Shown: positions 53,243 through 63,077, counted from the stretch's first letter. The stretch: DNA of 64,000 nucleotides from Candidatus Heimdallarchaeota archaeon B3_Heim (GCA_003144275.1 NJBF01000012.1:24098-88097); one strand, 5' to 3'. Program-made: numbers and translations. The notes: a model not told the origin generated them from the sequence alone.

Positions 53243-54262
53243 TTGGAATCAACGAGTAAATATTCAGCGATACGACCGTCTAAGAGTAATTTTGGTTGGT
53301 GGATACTATCATTTCTATTGTTTTTATGTGGAATAGGGTTTATTTATGAATTTTCAGTGAATAAGCTAGGTTGGACATTCTTTGGTTTTGAGAATTTTGG
53401 CCTACAGCTCCCTTTATTCAGCGGAGAGCGGGCTTACTACTTTGATATCGTCATGATTGTTATAAATTTCGTATTTTGGGTTCTATCAGTTTTTAATCCC
53501 GTTCTGGCGATTATTGATATTATTTCACCCTTCTCACTACAGTTTTCACCCATCTTTATATCTGGAGATAAATGGGTCATAATAATACGAGCATTAGCCG
53601 ATGCTGCTATAATTACCCTACAGATTTCTTTGAGCAGTATTGCTATAGGATTTTTCATTGCTATGTTTTTAGCGATTGTTCTAGTGCGGCCTGGTCGAGT
53701 ATGGGGATTAAAAATATTCTCTCAAGCTTATATCGATTTTTTTCGCTCCACTCCATTACTAGTTCAACTTTTTATTATCTTTTTCGGAATCCCTCCTATG
53801 ATACAAGGTTTGGCCATCCCTGGATTCGAACGATTCACATTTACATATATTCAAGCTGCAATTATCGGATTATCACTAAATACTGCCGCCTACCAAGCTG
53901 AAATCATTCGTGGAGGGATTTTAGCTATTCCAACAGGTCAAACAGAGGCAGCAAGAGCCTTGGGATTGACCACGACTCAAACTATGCGATTTGTGATTTT
54001 ACCACAAGCACTACGCATTATTATTCCTCCTTTTACTAATGAAGGAATTAATATTATTCTCAATAGCTCACTAGCATCGTCCATTTCGACATGGGAGTTA
54101 ACACGAGCAGCCAGAAATATGTCGGCTTTTTATTATCTTGCTTTTGAGATTTTTTTGGCAGCAGCAATGTTTTATTTTGTAATGGCATATAGTCTTGCAA
54201 GATTAACGAAGAAGTTCGAAATTAGGTATAGAATACCAGGACTGGGGATTCATCATGACTAA
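53243..54262 (+). CDS. Amino acid ABC transporter permease
   Basis: A 339-residue permease of the HisM/GlnP family. The conserved part (from about residue 115) has ALADAAIITLQISLSSIAIG, YIDFFRSTPLLVQLFIIFFG and the EAA loop (EAARALGLTTTQTMRFVILP). The N-terminal 110 residues add two or three extra spans and an outside loop, longer than the usual 220-residue protein. The TTG start follows GAGGT at 53231-53235 by seven bases. It overlaps the ATPase gene by eight bases. Confidence 0.93.
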   Translation: MESTSKYSAIRPSKSNFGWWILSFLLFLCGIGFIYEFSVNKLGWTFFGFENFGLQLPLFSGERAYYFDIVMIVINFVFWVLSVFNPVLAIIDIISPFSLQFSPIFISGDKWVIIIRALADAAIITLQISLSSIAIGFFIAMFLAIVLVRPGRVWGLKIFSQAYIDFFRSTPLLVQLFIIFFGIPPMIQGLAIPGFERFTFTYIQAAIIGLSLNTAAYQAEIIRGGILAIPTGQTEAARALGLTTTQTMRFVILPQALRIIIPPFTNEGINIILNSSLASSISTWELTRAARNMSAFYYLAFEIFLAAAMFYFVMAYSLARLTKKFEIRYRIPGLGIHHD

Positions 54263-55022
54263 CGCGTTAATTGAAGTTAAAAATCTAAAAAAGACATTTA
54301 GAACACGTGGGGGTGAACTTGTTGCACTTCAAAACATAAACTTACGAATAATGCCTGGAGAAGTCGTAGCTGTCATAGGGAGTTCTGGTAGTGGTAAATC
54401 TACACTATTGCGTTGCATGAATCTTTTAATTACTCCTACGGAGGGACAGGTATATTTTGATGGTGAACTTATATTCAATAGTGAGGCACCTGTAGATATT
54501 GACATTGACTCAGTGCGTAAAAACATTGGTATGGTCTTCCAAGCATTCAATCTGTTTATGCATCTGACTGTCAAAAATAATATCCATTTGGCCCTGAAAC
54601 AAGTGTTAAACTTACCAGATGAAGAGATTCAGGATCGAATTAAAGATGTTCTAGAAACCGTTAACCTTTCTGATAAACTCAATAGCTATCCAGGTGAATT
54701 ATCAGGAGGACAACAACAACGGGTAGCCATTGCACGGGTATTAGCCATGAGACCAAAATTAATCTTTTTTGATGAACCCACCTCCGCTCTTGATCCAGAA
54801 CTAACAGGCGAGGTTCTTGAAGTAATGAAACGACTCGTTACTGAGTATCAGTATACGCTGGTTGTTGTAAGTCATGAAATACCATTTGCTCGGGAAGTTG
54901 CCAATCGGGTCGTCTTTATGGATGAAGCAGAGATCTTATATGAAGGGGGCCCTGATACACTGGTTAATCCTCCAAATGAGCGATTGAAAAAATTCCTCTC
55001 AAAAATTCTTTCCACCCGTTAG
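54255..55022 (+). CDS. glnQ: Amino acid ABC transporter ATP-binding protein
   Basis: A 255-residue ABC ATPase: Walker [10 protein letters not shown] (42-50), Q-loop VFQAFNLF, signature LSGGQQQR, Walker [14 protein letters not shown] and switch H in VVSHE. It matches the GlnQ/HisP group that drives polar amino acid import. It overlaps the permease gene by eight bases and is convergent with the phosphoesterase gene. Confidence 0.95.
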   Translation: MTNALIEVKNLKKTFRTRGGELVALQNINLRIMPGEVVAVIGSSGSGKSTLLRCMNLLITPTEGQVYFDGELIFNSEAPVDIDIDSVRKNIGMVFQAFNLFMHLTVKNNIHLALKQVLNLPDEEIQDRIKDVLETVNLSDKLNSYPGELSGGQQQRVAIARVLAMRPKLIFFDEPTSALDPELTGEVLEVMKRLVTEYQYTLVVVSHEIPFAREVANRVVFMDEAEILYEGGPDTLVNPPNERLKKFLSKILSTR

Positions 55023-55045
55023 GCTGGAAAACTTTCTTTTTTATT

Positions 55046-56032
55046 TCACACTTTAGATGCGGCTTCTTGATTTTGAATGCGACGTGACCCCAAACAGATC
55101 CGACAATATTTAAACTGCCTTCTTGCAAATGGTGCATAGCGTCCACATCCTTGACAACTACGATATTCAACAAATGCATGCTTTTTTTTATCTTCCCAAT
55201 AATGAGGGACAATCATAGATGTTGAAATATCTTCAGATTTCGAATCAAGCAGTATTTCAAAAGCTGATTGGCCAAAGAGAATATCATGAGAGACTGCTAG
55301 ACCAAAAGAACTAACATTAATACATTGGGTCCTTCCACAATATTTATTATATCCCCCTAAATAATGAACGTGTCCGAACACGGATAATTTAGGTTGGAAA
55401 TCATCAATGATCTCACGAAGATAAAAGGATCCTATATGTCGTGATCCAAGAGACGAAAAATCGAGGATTCCCCGAGGAGGAGTATGCGTGAGAATGATTA
55501 GTTGCTTCTTCTGTTCATTGGACAATTTTTCAATAATTGGTCTTAATTCATGATGGATTGCAGTTTCTTCCCAACATTTACCCGAGGAATAGATATCAGT
55601 TTTATTGGCATCCTGATAGCCAATGATAGTGAAATCTGACATCTGATGGATTTGTTTATGACAGTCGTTAAAATTAGAAAATTCAGTGGTAAACCAACCT
55701 CTCAATTCGTCTGTTAGGGGTGTTTCAGTTGTTTCCTTTTCACAATCCATTATATCGGTGTTTCCCCAAACAAAATAAACAGGAGAATCGGCGTTGTTTA
55801 ATGTACTTATAACAGGATCTGATTCTATGCGTTTCTTTACCAACGACACTGACTCATCAGATTTTCCTTCATTCCACATATAATCTTGGAAATCACCTGC
55901 AATTAAAATCGCGTCAGGACTGCGTGCAATGAGATTTTCAATAAGACGCTCTTGAGTGACAACACGAATACCAGCAGGTGGAGTAATGGATGTTCCTTGA
56001 TGTAAATCTGAAATGACTAGTATCTTTGTCAA
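55046..56032 (-). CDS. Metallophosphoesterase with C-terminal zinc ribbon
   Basis: A 328-residue protein with the calcineurin-type set: SDLHQG (D9, H11), AGDFQD, WGNTD, LTHTPPRG and FGHVHYLGG, a dimetal phosphoesterase core. The last 45 residues carry CQGCGRYAPFARRQFKYC and a further RICLGSR, a four-cysteine zinc ribbon not usual in this family, perhaps for nucleic acid or protein binding. Substrate unknown: phosphodiester, nucleotide or phosphoprotein. Cytoplasmic. Confidence 0.85.
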   Translation of the reverse strand: MTKILVISDLHQGTSITPPAGIRVVTQERLIENLIARSPDAILIAGDFQDYMWNEGKSDESVSLVKKRIESDPVISTLNNADSPVYFVWGNTDIMDCEKETTETPLTDELRGWFTTEFSNFNDCHKQIHQMSDFTIIGYQDANKTDIYSSGKCWEETAIHHELRPIIEKLSNEQKKQLIILTHTPPRGILDFSSLGSRHIGSFYLREIIDDFQPKLSVFGHVHYLGGYNKYCGRTQCINVSSFGLAVSHDILFGQSAFEILLDSKSEDISTSMIVPHYWEDKKKHAFVEYRSCQGCGRYAPFARRQFKYCRICLGSRRIQNQEAASKV

Positions 56033-56240
56033 TAGGCTCCGTTCCAGTAACCAATGCTTGGTGAGAGATGATAATGTGCGGAAATTCTACAAATTAATAA
56101 CTGTTCGCACCCGCATAGTCACATTCTCAAATAAATTTCGTTAGGAAAATAGAAATCTCAAAAATAATTTAAAAATCAATTTTTTCTTCGAAATACGAGA
56201 GAATATTTCCAATAATTCAATGAAAGGGAAGAATTACTTA

Positions 56241-58145
56241 ATGTATAACTCATACGAAGAAGCACATAAGCTATCACTTGAACAACCAGAAATTTTCTGG
56301 GCAAAAGAAGCAGAGAAACTTCACTGGTATCAAAAATATGAAAAAGTTCTAGAAACCGATTACCCGTTTTTTCGCTGGTTCCCAGGGGGAAAAACGAATC
56401 TCTGTTACAACGCAGTGGATCGTCACGCCTTAAGCAGCAAACGTGGAACAGCTGCATTAATTTGGGAGTCACCTGAAACTAACCAATCACGTGTTTACAC
56501 CTATTTTCATTTATATAAAGAAGTAAACCGGTTTGCAGGCGTTTTAAAAAATTTGGGGGTAGTTAAAGGTGACCGAATTATCATTTACATGCCAATGATC
56601 CCCGAAGCAATTATTGCGATGCTAGCTTGTGTTAGAATTGGTGCTATTCATTCAGTTGTATTCGCAGGTTTCAGCCGGGAATCTCTTGCAGGAAGAGTCG
56701 ATGATGCAGAACCAAAACTGCTTTTAACGTGTGATGCAGGTTCAAGAATGGGCAAAGTAGTCAAACTCAAAGAAATCGTGGATGATGCGTTAGAGCTAGC
56801 CACAAAGAAAGTTCGTAATGTTATCCTATATAATCGAGAACTAGACACAACCATCAATTGGGTCGAGGGAAGAGATCTTGACTGGTCAACCTTACTAGAA
56901 GAAAAAGGGATGAACTTTGTAGAACCAGAAGTCATGGATTCAACTGATCCATCGTATATATTGTACACATCAGGAACAACTGGTAAACCGAAAGGAGTTT
57001 TACGTGATACAGGCGGCTATATGGTAGCATTACATGCTACGATGAAACAGATCTATGATTGTGAACCAGGTCGGGATGTCTACTTTTCCACGTCTGATAT
57101 TGGGTGGGTAGTAGGCCATTCTTACATAGTGTATGCACCATTATTAGTCGGGATACCTACGGTCTTATTTGAAGGTACTCCTATTTACCCAAATCCAGAT
57201 GCTTGGTGGCGTGTTATTGAAAAATATGGTGTAACAGTGGTTTTTTCCGCTCCAACAGCGTTTAGAATTCTGAAGAAATTCCCTGAAAAATGGATAACTG
57301 ATAGGGATCTCTCTTCAATTCGTTATTTCTTCTTAGCAGGGGAACCAACCGATGTTCCCACCTATGAATGGGGAATAAAAACACTAGGAGTGAAAATTAT
57401 TGATCACTACTGGCAAACGGAGAGTGGTAGTCCAATGCTGACAAACAATCCCGGTATTGAATATCTCCCGACCAAACCAGGTTCACCAACAAAATCTGCG
57501 ATGGGATGGGATCTTATTGTTGTCGATGAACAAGGAAATGAACTACCTCCCGGAGAAAAAGGATTTCTCGTGGGGAAGTTTCCCTTACCCCCTGGAAATT
57601 TGTTAACGGTTTATGGAGATGATGAGCGATATAAACAAACTTACTGGGAAGTATTTCCTGGTCACCTTTATAATACTGGAGATTATGCTATTCGGGATTC
57701 AGATGGCTATTTTTGGGTTCTTGGCCGGGCTGACGAGGTTATCAAGATAGCAGGCCATCGCTTGGGAACACGTGAGATAGAAGAAGCGGTTTCAGCCCAT
57801 GATGCGGTTGCCGAAACTACCTGTGTTGGTGTTGATGACAAACTTAAAGGGACAGTGGTCATAGCGTTTGTTGTTATTCGACAAGGATTCCAAGGTACAG
57901 AGGAAATGAAGAAGGAAATTATTCAAATTGTACGTGACAAAGTTGGTCCCATTGCATCCCCAAAAGCAGTCGAAGTTGTTACTATGCTGCCTAAGACTCG
58001 TTCTGGGAAGATTATGCGTCGAATCTTGAAAGGTGTTTATGAAAACAAAGACCTAGGCGATTTAAGCACGATTGAAGATGGTGCTAGTATAGATGAAGTG
58101 AGCTCAGCCATTAGTCTCATGAAGAACGAATTAGGAAAAGGTTAG
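56241..58145 (+). CDS. Acetyl-/propionyl-CoA synthetase (AMP-forming)
   Basis: A 634-residue adenylate-forming ligase with P-loop YTSGTTGKPKG, HYWQTESGSPM, YNTGDYAIRDSDGYFWVLGR, a C-terminal-domain hinge GRADEVIKIAGHRLGT and the catalytic lysine in TRSGKIMRR. The VLRDTGGYMVAL segment resembles PrpE (propionate) more than Acs, so propionate is as likely as acetate. The ATG at 56241 follows AAGGGAAG at 56224-56231 by nine bases; an ATG at 56220 lies before that site. The MeaB gene nearby supports a propionyl-CoA to methylmalonyl-CoA route. Confidence 0.92.
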   Translation: MYNSYEEAHKLSLEQPEIFWAKEAEKLHWYQKYEKVLETDYPFFRWFPGGKTNLCYNAVDRHALSSKRGTAALIWESPETNQSRVYTYFHLYKEVNRFAGVLKNLGVVKGDRIIIYMPMIPEAIIAMLACVRIGAIHSVVFAGFSRESLAGRVDDAEPKLLLTCDAGSRMGKVVKLKEIVDDALELATKKVRNVILYNRELDTTINWVEGRDLDWSTLLEEKGMNFVEPEVMDSTDPSYILYTSGTTGKPKGVLRDTGGYMVALHATMKQIYDCEPGRDVYFSTSDIGWVVGHSYIVYAPLLVGIPTVLFEGTPIYPNPDAWWRVIEKYGVTVVFSAPTAFRILKKFPEKWITDRDLSSIRYFFLAGEPTDVPTYEWGIKTLGVKIIDHYWQTESGSPMLTNNPGIEYLPTKPGSPTKSAMGWDLIVVDEQGNELPPGEKGFLVGKFPLPPGNLLTVYGDDERYKQTYWEVFPGHLYNTGDYAIRDSDGYFWVLGRADEVIKIAGHRLGTREIEEAVSAHDAVAETTCVGVDDKLKGTVVIAFVVIRQGFQGTEEMKKEIIQIVRDKVGPIASPKAVEVVTMLPKTRSGKIMRRILKGVYENKDLGDLSTIEDGASIDEVSSAISLMKNELGKG

Positions 58146-58221
58146 ACATTTTTAATGTCCTTCATTCGCTAGGTTATATCGGGGAAAAAGAGGGAGGAAA
58201 ATCAAATTTACCTAGATATCA

Positions 58222-59736
58222 TTAGCTAAATTTGGATAATATCCCATTAGTAAATTCACCGATATGCCCTCCAATAAGGCCTCGAGTACGTACATATCGT
58301 TTATAGAAGTTTTGATATTCGTCTTTAAGCATCTTCTCATAATTAATTAGGAAGAGAAAGACACTAGCAAGCAATGCAGATACTCCAGCTAAGTTAAATA
58401 TTATCATCGTCGGATACTGATCAGCAAATACAACTAAGATTTGAGCACCCAATGTAGTAACAATTGGTTGAGTCCATTTCGTCGCAAACTTATTCAGGCC
58501 CATAAATTGGGCTTCTTTTCCTTCTGGTACTAGATCCGCAGGTAGAGAAATTCGAACAGATTCAATAAAAATGGCACCTATACCACCAACTGCTGCAATT
58601 ACCAGTAGCAGGGAGTAATAGTCTCCTATTTCGATAAATGCAAAGAGAAAACAATAAAATGCATAAATGATTGAACCTAACAACGCCGTATTTACTTTTC
58701 CGAGTTTTTTAATGACCAGGCCAGCAGGAATGGCCATTAAAGCTGCAACTATACCAGTAATGACTAATACCATTACCTCATTACCCTTACCTAATGCAGC
58801 TTCAGCAGCAGGGGTTGTTAAATGAATTATTGAGTAAATTGAAACGGCTGCGACAGAAAAACCCCAAAAACTCTGGACAATTAGCATTTTCCCGAAATCT
58901 TGTCCTCCGAATGATAAGAGGTATTTTGGCGTATTTTTTATGTCATCCATTGTGCTATCAATAGGGTCAAAGGGTGGATTTACTTTTTCAACCAAGAAAA
59001 AGATAATGACACCAATCAAACATATTACAATTCCCGCAAAGGGGAAGATTATTGTTGCGTGCTCCCGGGAAGCTATCAAACCTAATCCAACAAGTCCGAC
59101 GAAGGATCCAATTGTTGTAAATCCTGCGATTACCAGTCCAACCCAACCACGTTGCTCTCGTGTAAACAGTTCAGATAAGAGTGCATTAGTTGGAGAAGAA
59201 CCAAGCCCTATCCCAGCATCAATAATGAAAAACAGAAGAGGGAAGAGAATAATGTAGAAACTCTCTGGAAATATTGAAACGAATAAGGGGACAAGGAATA
59301 GGACTCCACCTGTGATTAGTGTACCAGTCAGCATAAATGGGGCTCGTGCGCCATATTTTGATCGATAATCATCACTGAAGGCTCCTCCTACTACTACAGC
59401 TAGTAATAAACCAATAGATCCAGCAGCTGCTGAATAACTGAATATCGTTCCAGCTATGGTCTTATCTACACCTAAAGTACCCTGGAGATACCATGTATTA
59501 AGATAGACAAGAACCAAAGAAACAAGTAATGCACTGGCAAATCCATATAATCCTATAGCAATCATATTCCGATACTTTTGAGGAATAGATTTTCCTTCAC
59601 GTAAAATTACTGTTGATACGATTGTTATTGGAGATAAAACTTTATCAATTGGTGATTTAGAGCTCATACAGGATCTTCCTACAGACTCAATTTGAATAGA
59701 TTCGACTAGAATGCTAGGGTTTAAATTTTTAGCCAT
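58222..59736 (-). CDS. MFS transporter (SLC45/GPH-like)
   Basis: A 504-residue membrane protein with about twelve helices. An N-terminal hydrophilic stretch of 50 residues precedes IAIGLYGFASALLVSLVLVY. GGAFSDDYRSKYGARAPFML is the loop 2-3 motif in the form seen in sugar-cation symporters and SLC45-like proteins, with FIESVRISLPADLVPEGKEA later. It is convergent with the CoA-synthetase gene and lies 45 bases after meaB on the same strand. An internal ATG at residue 24 may be the true start. Substrate unknown. Confidence 0.8.
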   Translation of the reverse strand: MAKNLNPSILVESIQIESVGRSCMSSKSPIDKVLSPITIVSTVILREGKSIPQKYRNMIAIGLYGFASALLVSLVLVYLNTWYLQGTLGVDKTIAGTIFSYSAAAGSIGLLLAVVVGGAFSDDYRSKYGARAPFMLTGTLITGGVLFLVPLFVSIFPESFYIILFPLLFFIIDAGIGLGSSPTNALLSELFTREQRGWVGLVIAGFTTIGSFVGLVGLGLIASREHATIIFPFAGIVICLIGVIIFFLVEKVNPPFDPIDSTMDDIKNTPKYLLSFGGQDFGKMLIVQSFWGFSVAAVSIYSIIHLTTPAAEAALGKGNEVMVLVITGIVAALMAIPAGLVIKKLGKVNTALLGSIIYAFYCFLFAFIEIGDYYSLLLVIAAVGGIGAIFIESVRISLPADLVPEGKEAQFMGLNKFATKWTQPIVTTLGAQILVVFADQYPTMIIFNLAGVSALLASVFLFLINYEKMLKDEYQNFYKRYVRTRGLIGGHIGEFTNGILSKFS

Positions 59737-59781
59737 TGCAGAATATTCGAATAATTTCTCTTAAGAATTATGAATAGGGAA

Positions 59782-60792
59782 TCAGCGGAATAGAGGATCC
59801 ATAATGGAACGAGCAGCAGAATATGGATCTGTTTTTTTGGAGATTACTTCCTGAAGAAGTTTTTCCCATTCCTGCTTGCCAATCAATGAGGTTAACATGT
59901 TTTCGAAAATTTCTACCTTTATTATCTCATGAATCTCATTTTTTCTACGGATTTTTTCCTGCTCAAAGGCAAACTGGGCATTTTTTGGATCGTTGAGGAA
60001 TAATTCATGCTTTAAAATAGTATCTGCTAATTTTTGGATCCCGCTAATTATTGGTGGAAGATTAGTAGTAGGGATCACAGGTACCTGCCAACGTCCTTCA
60101 TCTTTGGAATGAGGATCAAGGGTTAGTAATAACCTGAGTTCTTTCGCAATTTCCTCAGCACCAGGTCGATCACTCTTATTCACGACGTAGATATCTGCTA
60201 TTTCTAAAATTCCAGCCTTTATAGCTTGGACAGCATCACCTGTACCAGGGATTCCTATAACAATGGTAGTATGAGCTGTTCGAACAATTTCTACCTCACT
60301 TTGTCCTGCTCCGACGGTTTCAACTAAAACCAAATCAAAACCTGATGCATCAAGAACACGAATAGCATCCATAGTTGCTCGTGATAATCCTCCAAGACTT
60401 CCCCGCGAACCCATTGAGCGGATGAATACATCTGGGTCTCCACTTAATTCGTCCATTCGAATTCGATCCCCAAGTAAAGCTCCCCCACTAAACGGTGAAG
60501 TAGGATCAACTGCAATGATCCCCACAGTTTTCCCACGTTTTCGAAATTCTATAGCCAGATTGTTTACTAAAGTCGACTTTCCTGATCCCGGGGGACCAGT
60601 GATACCAACTACCAAAGCATGGCCAGTGTGGGGAAATATTTTTTTGATGAATAATTCGCACTCATCGGGGTGATTTTCCACTAAAGTAATTGCTTTTGCA
60701 ATTGCTCTTTTACTTCTCTCCAATACCTTCTCTACAAGTTTCTCCATTAGTGGGCCGTCATCCATGTTGCTTATTACTTGTGATGAATGCAC
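59782..60792 (-). CDS. meaB: Methylmalonyl-CoA mutase-associated GTPase MeaB/ArgK
   Basis: A 336-residue G3E P-loop GTPase: Walker A GITGPPGSGKS (63-73), DPTSPFSGGALLGDRIRM, VETVGAGQSEVEI and NKSD. This protein gates adenosylcobalamin loading and protects methylmalonyl-CoA mutase. No mutase subunit or epimerase gene is in the window, so its partner must lie elsewhere. With the propionyl-CoA synthetase-like gene nearby it points to propionate or branched-chain/odd-chain carbon feeding into succinyl-CoA. Confidence 0.94.
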   Translation of the reverse strand: MHSSQVISNMDDGPLMEKLVEKVLERSKRAIAKAITLVENHPDECELFIKKIFPHTGHALVVGITGPPGSGKSTLVNNLAIEFRKRGKTVGIIAVDPTSPFSGGALLGDRIRMDELSGDPDVFIRSMGSRGSLGGLSRATMDAIRVLDASGFDLVLVETVGAGQSEVEIVRTAHTTIVIGIPGTGDAVQAIKAGILEIADIYVVNKSDRPGAEEIAKELRLLLTLDPHSKDEGRWQVPVIPTTNLPPIISGIQKLADTILKHELFLNDPKNAQFAFEQEKIRRKNEIHEIIKVEIFENMLTSLIGKQEWEKLLQEVISKKTDPYSAARSIMDPLFR

Positions 60793-60827
60793 AACCTAGT
60801 TTCAGGAAAGGAAATCCACACAGAAAT

Positions 60828-61028
60828 TCAAAAGATTCTATCAATTAGCGCAATTAAGATGAATAACGCCCCAGTAAATATTACACCCAAGAAAAGAGCG
60901 AATCCAAATGTTACAATATCATTATCTGTGAAGCTAGTAAAACCAGCATAAATCACAACCGCCCATATAATCATCAATCCTCCAATGAGGAAGTACTCTT
61001 TCCACGTCAACTTATCCAAGATACCCAT
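60828..61028 (-). CDS. Small membrane protein, two predicted helices
   Basis: A 66-residue protein: MGILDKLTWKEYFLIGG leads into one span (YFLIGGLMIIWAVVIYAGF), a short acidic loop (TSFTDNDIV), and a second span (FGFALFLGVIFTGALFILIA). Strong hydrophobic segmentation supports it. It is 35 bases upstream of meaB on the same strand and may share its transcript. No family is recognised. Confidence 0.55.
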   Translation of the reverse strand: MGILDKLTWKEYFLIGGLMIIWAVVIYAGFTSFTDNDIVTFGFALFLGVIFTGALFILIALIDRIF

Positions 61029-61161
61029 GATTGATCTAGTCTCCTACTTAAATCGGAATAAATACGATTTAGTAATTAATTTCTTTCTTACTCCACTATT
61101 TATAAAAGCTCGCTTGTTAAAACTGAAGAACCAGAATTGTATTTCTTTTCATTTATTGATT

Positions 61162-61992
61162 CTAAGAAAGGAGAAATTTGAGGTTTGGCTTAACCTTTGC
61201 TAAATCACAATTAAAGTCTAGACTTACAGGGCTAAGACTAATGCTCTTCTCTTCTAATACGGTATAAGCGTCTGTTCCTCGAGGAACTTCAAGTCGGTCC
61301 CCCCAAATCCAATAATAAGCTACTCCTCGGGGATCCTCTTTTTTAATGGTATAATCGAGATATTTAGTTGGAGAAAGGCGAACAATCTTGATAGGAGTAT
61401 CCAAGGTGACATTGTCAGGGAAGTTTACATTGAGAAAGGCCACTTCTTTCGGTAGTCCATTTTCAACGACTTTTTCTATCATATCACAGGCGATTTTAGC
61501 CGCGATTTCATATTCCGCAATTGCTTGTCTATCATCAAAAAAAAGTGAGTCATGAACATCTAGGGAGAACGCAATCGCTGGTTTTCCTAGTATTGACGCT
61601 TCAAAAGCAACTGCACACGTACCAGAGGTCAATACTGAGTGAACTGAGGTATTCTCTCCTGCATTGATTCCAGCTACAACTAAATCAAAGGGAGGTTGGT
61701 CCTTATTCTGAGTTCGATCATATATTCCGTGAATAACCGCATCGGCTGGTGTTCCCGTTATTCGCCATCCAGGTGCCCCCTGAAGATAATCTAAGGGAAT
61801 TTCTTCAACACGAATTGGTTCCTCGAAGGTAATTGCTTTTCCCACCCCTGACCGTTGAGTTCGAGGAGCAATAACTGTAATATTATAGCGGCGACTATGC
61901 ATTTCTGTGGCTAAACTTTTAATTCCTTTAGAATAGATGCCATCGTCTGCCGATAAAAAGATGTTAGGATGCTTATTTTGCTGATTGGACAT
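61162..61992 (-). CDS. surE: 5'/3'-nucleotidase SurE
   Basis: A 276-residue SurE phosphatase. Metal-binding D16 and D17 lie in SADDGIYSKGIKSL; APRTQRSGVGKAIT, ITGTPADAVIHGI and AGINAGENTSVHSVLTSGT are family blocks. The normally invariant Asn before DDG (SNDDG) is Ala here, though the two metal aspartates remain. It dephosphorylates nucleoside monophosphates. Divergent from the truncated kinase gene, whose longest frame would overlap its 5' end. Confidence 0.9.
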   Translation of the reverse strand: MSNQQNKHPNIFLSADDGIYSKGIKSLATEMHSRRYNITVIAPRTQRSGVGKAITFEEPIRVEEIPLDYLQGAPGWRITGTPADAVIHGIYDRTQNKDQPPFDLVVAGINAGENTSVHSVLTSGTCAVAFEASILGKPAIAFSLDVHDSLFFDDRQAIAEYEIAAKIACDMIEKVVENGLPKEVAFLNVNFPDNVTLDTPIKIVRLSPTKYLDYTIKKEDPRGVAYYWIWGDRLEVPRGTDAYTVLEEKSISLSPVSLDFNCDLAKVKPNLKFLLS

Positions 61993-62082
61993 GTTAAACC
62001 CTCTTTACTTCGATCCTTCTTTAAAATTGTCTCCAATGAAATAATAAAAAATAAAACTCCGATTTCTCCCAGTAGAAAAATA

Positions 62083-62460
62083 ATGATAAACCCACATCAT
62101 CGTCCATTCTTTATCATTGTCGATGGAGGAGATGGATCGGGCAAGGATACTCAAGCTAAACTGATAGCCCAGTTCCTAGCAAATAATGACTTTCCTTCTG
62201 TCCGTATTAGAAGTCATCCCGCGCACGATAACCGGTTTGGACGTCGAGCAAAGCAAGCATTAGAGACAGAAGGGAAAAAAGGTCATTTACTGGCTGCATG
62301 TTTCTATGCACTTGATGTGATACGCTCTTTAGTTAAATACTATCGCCATGAGGAGGAAGTTGTCATCTTTTCGCGTTACTTACTCGGAGTTTGTTATTTA
62401 CCACGTAGTCTTGTGATGTTTGGATACACATTCTTTTCCCACTTATTAATACAGCAGTAG
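62083..62460 (+). pseudogene. Thymidylate-kinase-like gene, truncated at the 3' end
   Basis: The N-terminal half of a dTMP-kinase-like P-loop protein: FFIIVDGGDGSGKDTQAKLI (P-loop), RSHPAHDNRFGRR, and VVIFSRYLLGVCYLPRSLVM. Normal members have about 200 residues and continue after the FFSHLL region with a proline-rich LID. Here the frame ends IQQ-stop after 125 codons. The following DNA encodes a membrane protein in another frame, so the kinase has lost its second half. The ATG at 62083 avoids overlap with surE; the frame is open upstream to 61969. Confidence 0.7.
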
Positions 62461-62516
62461 CAGCTACGGGCTTTTTCTTCCGCTCAGGTGTTCCTTGGGA
62501 GAGTTGGCTAGCCTTA

Positions 62517-62885
62517 ATGTTTCTAATTTCGGAGTCTGTTATACTTGCTATTATTACAGGTATTATTGCAGCGAAATATAGACCTATGGATGATATAACA
62601 GATATTATGCCCGTGTTATCTTTTATCGAAGTAAAAATGTCAGATATCGTAGGGAGTAAAACCATCGAACCTCCTGAACTAACTAATGAAAACCTAAGGG
62701 GGAAAACTGTTTTTATTGGGAAGCCCCCTTGGCAGGCTTATGTATTGAAAGATTGGCTAGCAATTAAGCGCATCCGTGCACTACGAAGACAAATCTACCT
62801 AGCTCCATTTGTAGTTATTGCACTCACCATTGCTATTCTGTTCATTATACCAAAGGAGAATCCATTCCATTTTATTGTATTATAA
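62517..62885 (+). pseudogene. C-terminal fragment of a membrane protein
   Basis: The frame is open from 62409 (no ATG before 62517) and reads ILFPLINTAVAATGFFFRSG, LALMFLISESVILAIITGII, then a cytoplasmic stretch with KTVFIGKPPWQAYVLKDW and a last span IYLAPFVVIALTIAILFIIP. A span lying before the first ATG, and the junction directly at the broken kinase gene, suggest the 5' part was deleted. Family not recognised. Confidence 0.5.
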
Positions 62886-62963
62886 TCAATTTAATTTTAA
62901 TACATTTCTTATAATTATTTCATCAGTAGAAGCAGTTACAAGTAGATGGAATTTTTGAGATGG

Positions 62964-63077
62964 TTATATCTTGTCTTTTATTTTTTTTTCTAGTTCAAGA
63001 ATGACTTTAATATCAAGATTTCTTTCAATTATTTCATCTTCTTTTAAAATAACCCATTCCCCAGTTAATTCCTCCAT
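62964..63077 (-). CDS. DUF5678-like small protein
   Basis: A 37-residue peptide MEELTGEWVILKEDEIIERN followed by LDIKVILELEKKIKDKI. The W-V-x-L/I-x-x-D-E-I-I-E core matches DUF5678-type small archaeal proteins, which often lie in toxin-antitoxin regions. GAGGG at 63084-63088 is six bases before the ATG. Possible antitoxin or TA accessory; no toxin gene is seen directly downstream. Confidence 0.55.
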   Translation of the reverse strand: MEELTGEWVILKEDEIIERNLDIKVILELEKKIKDKI

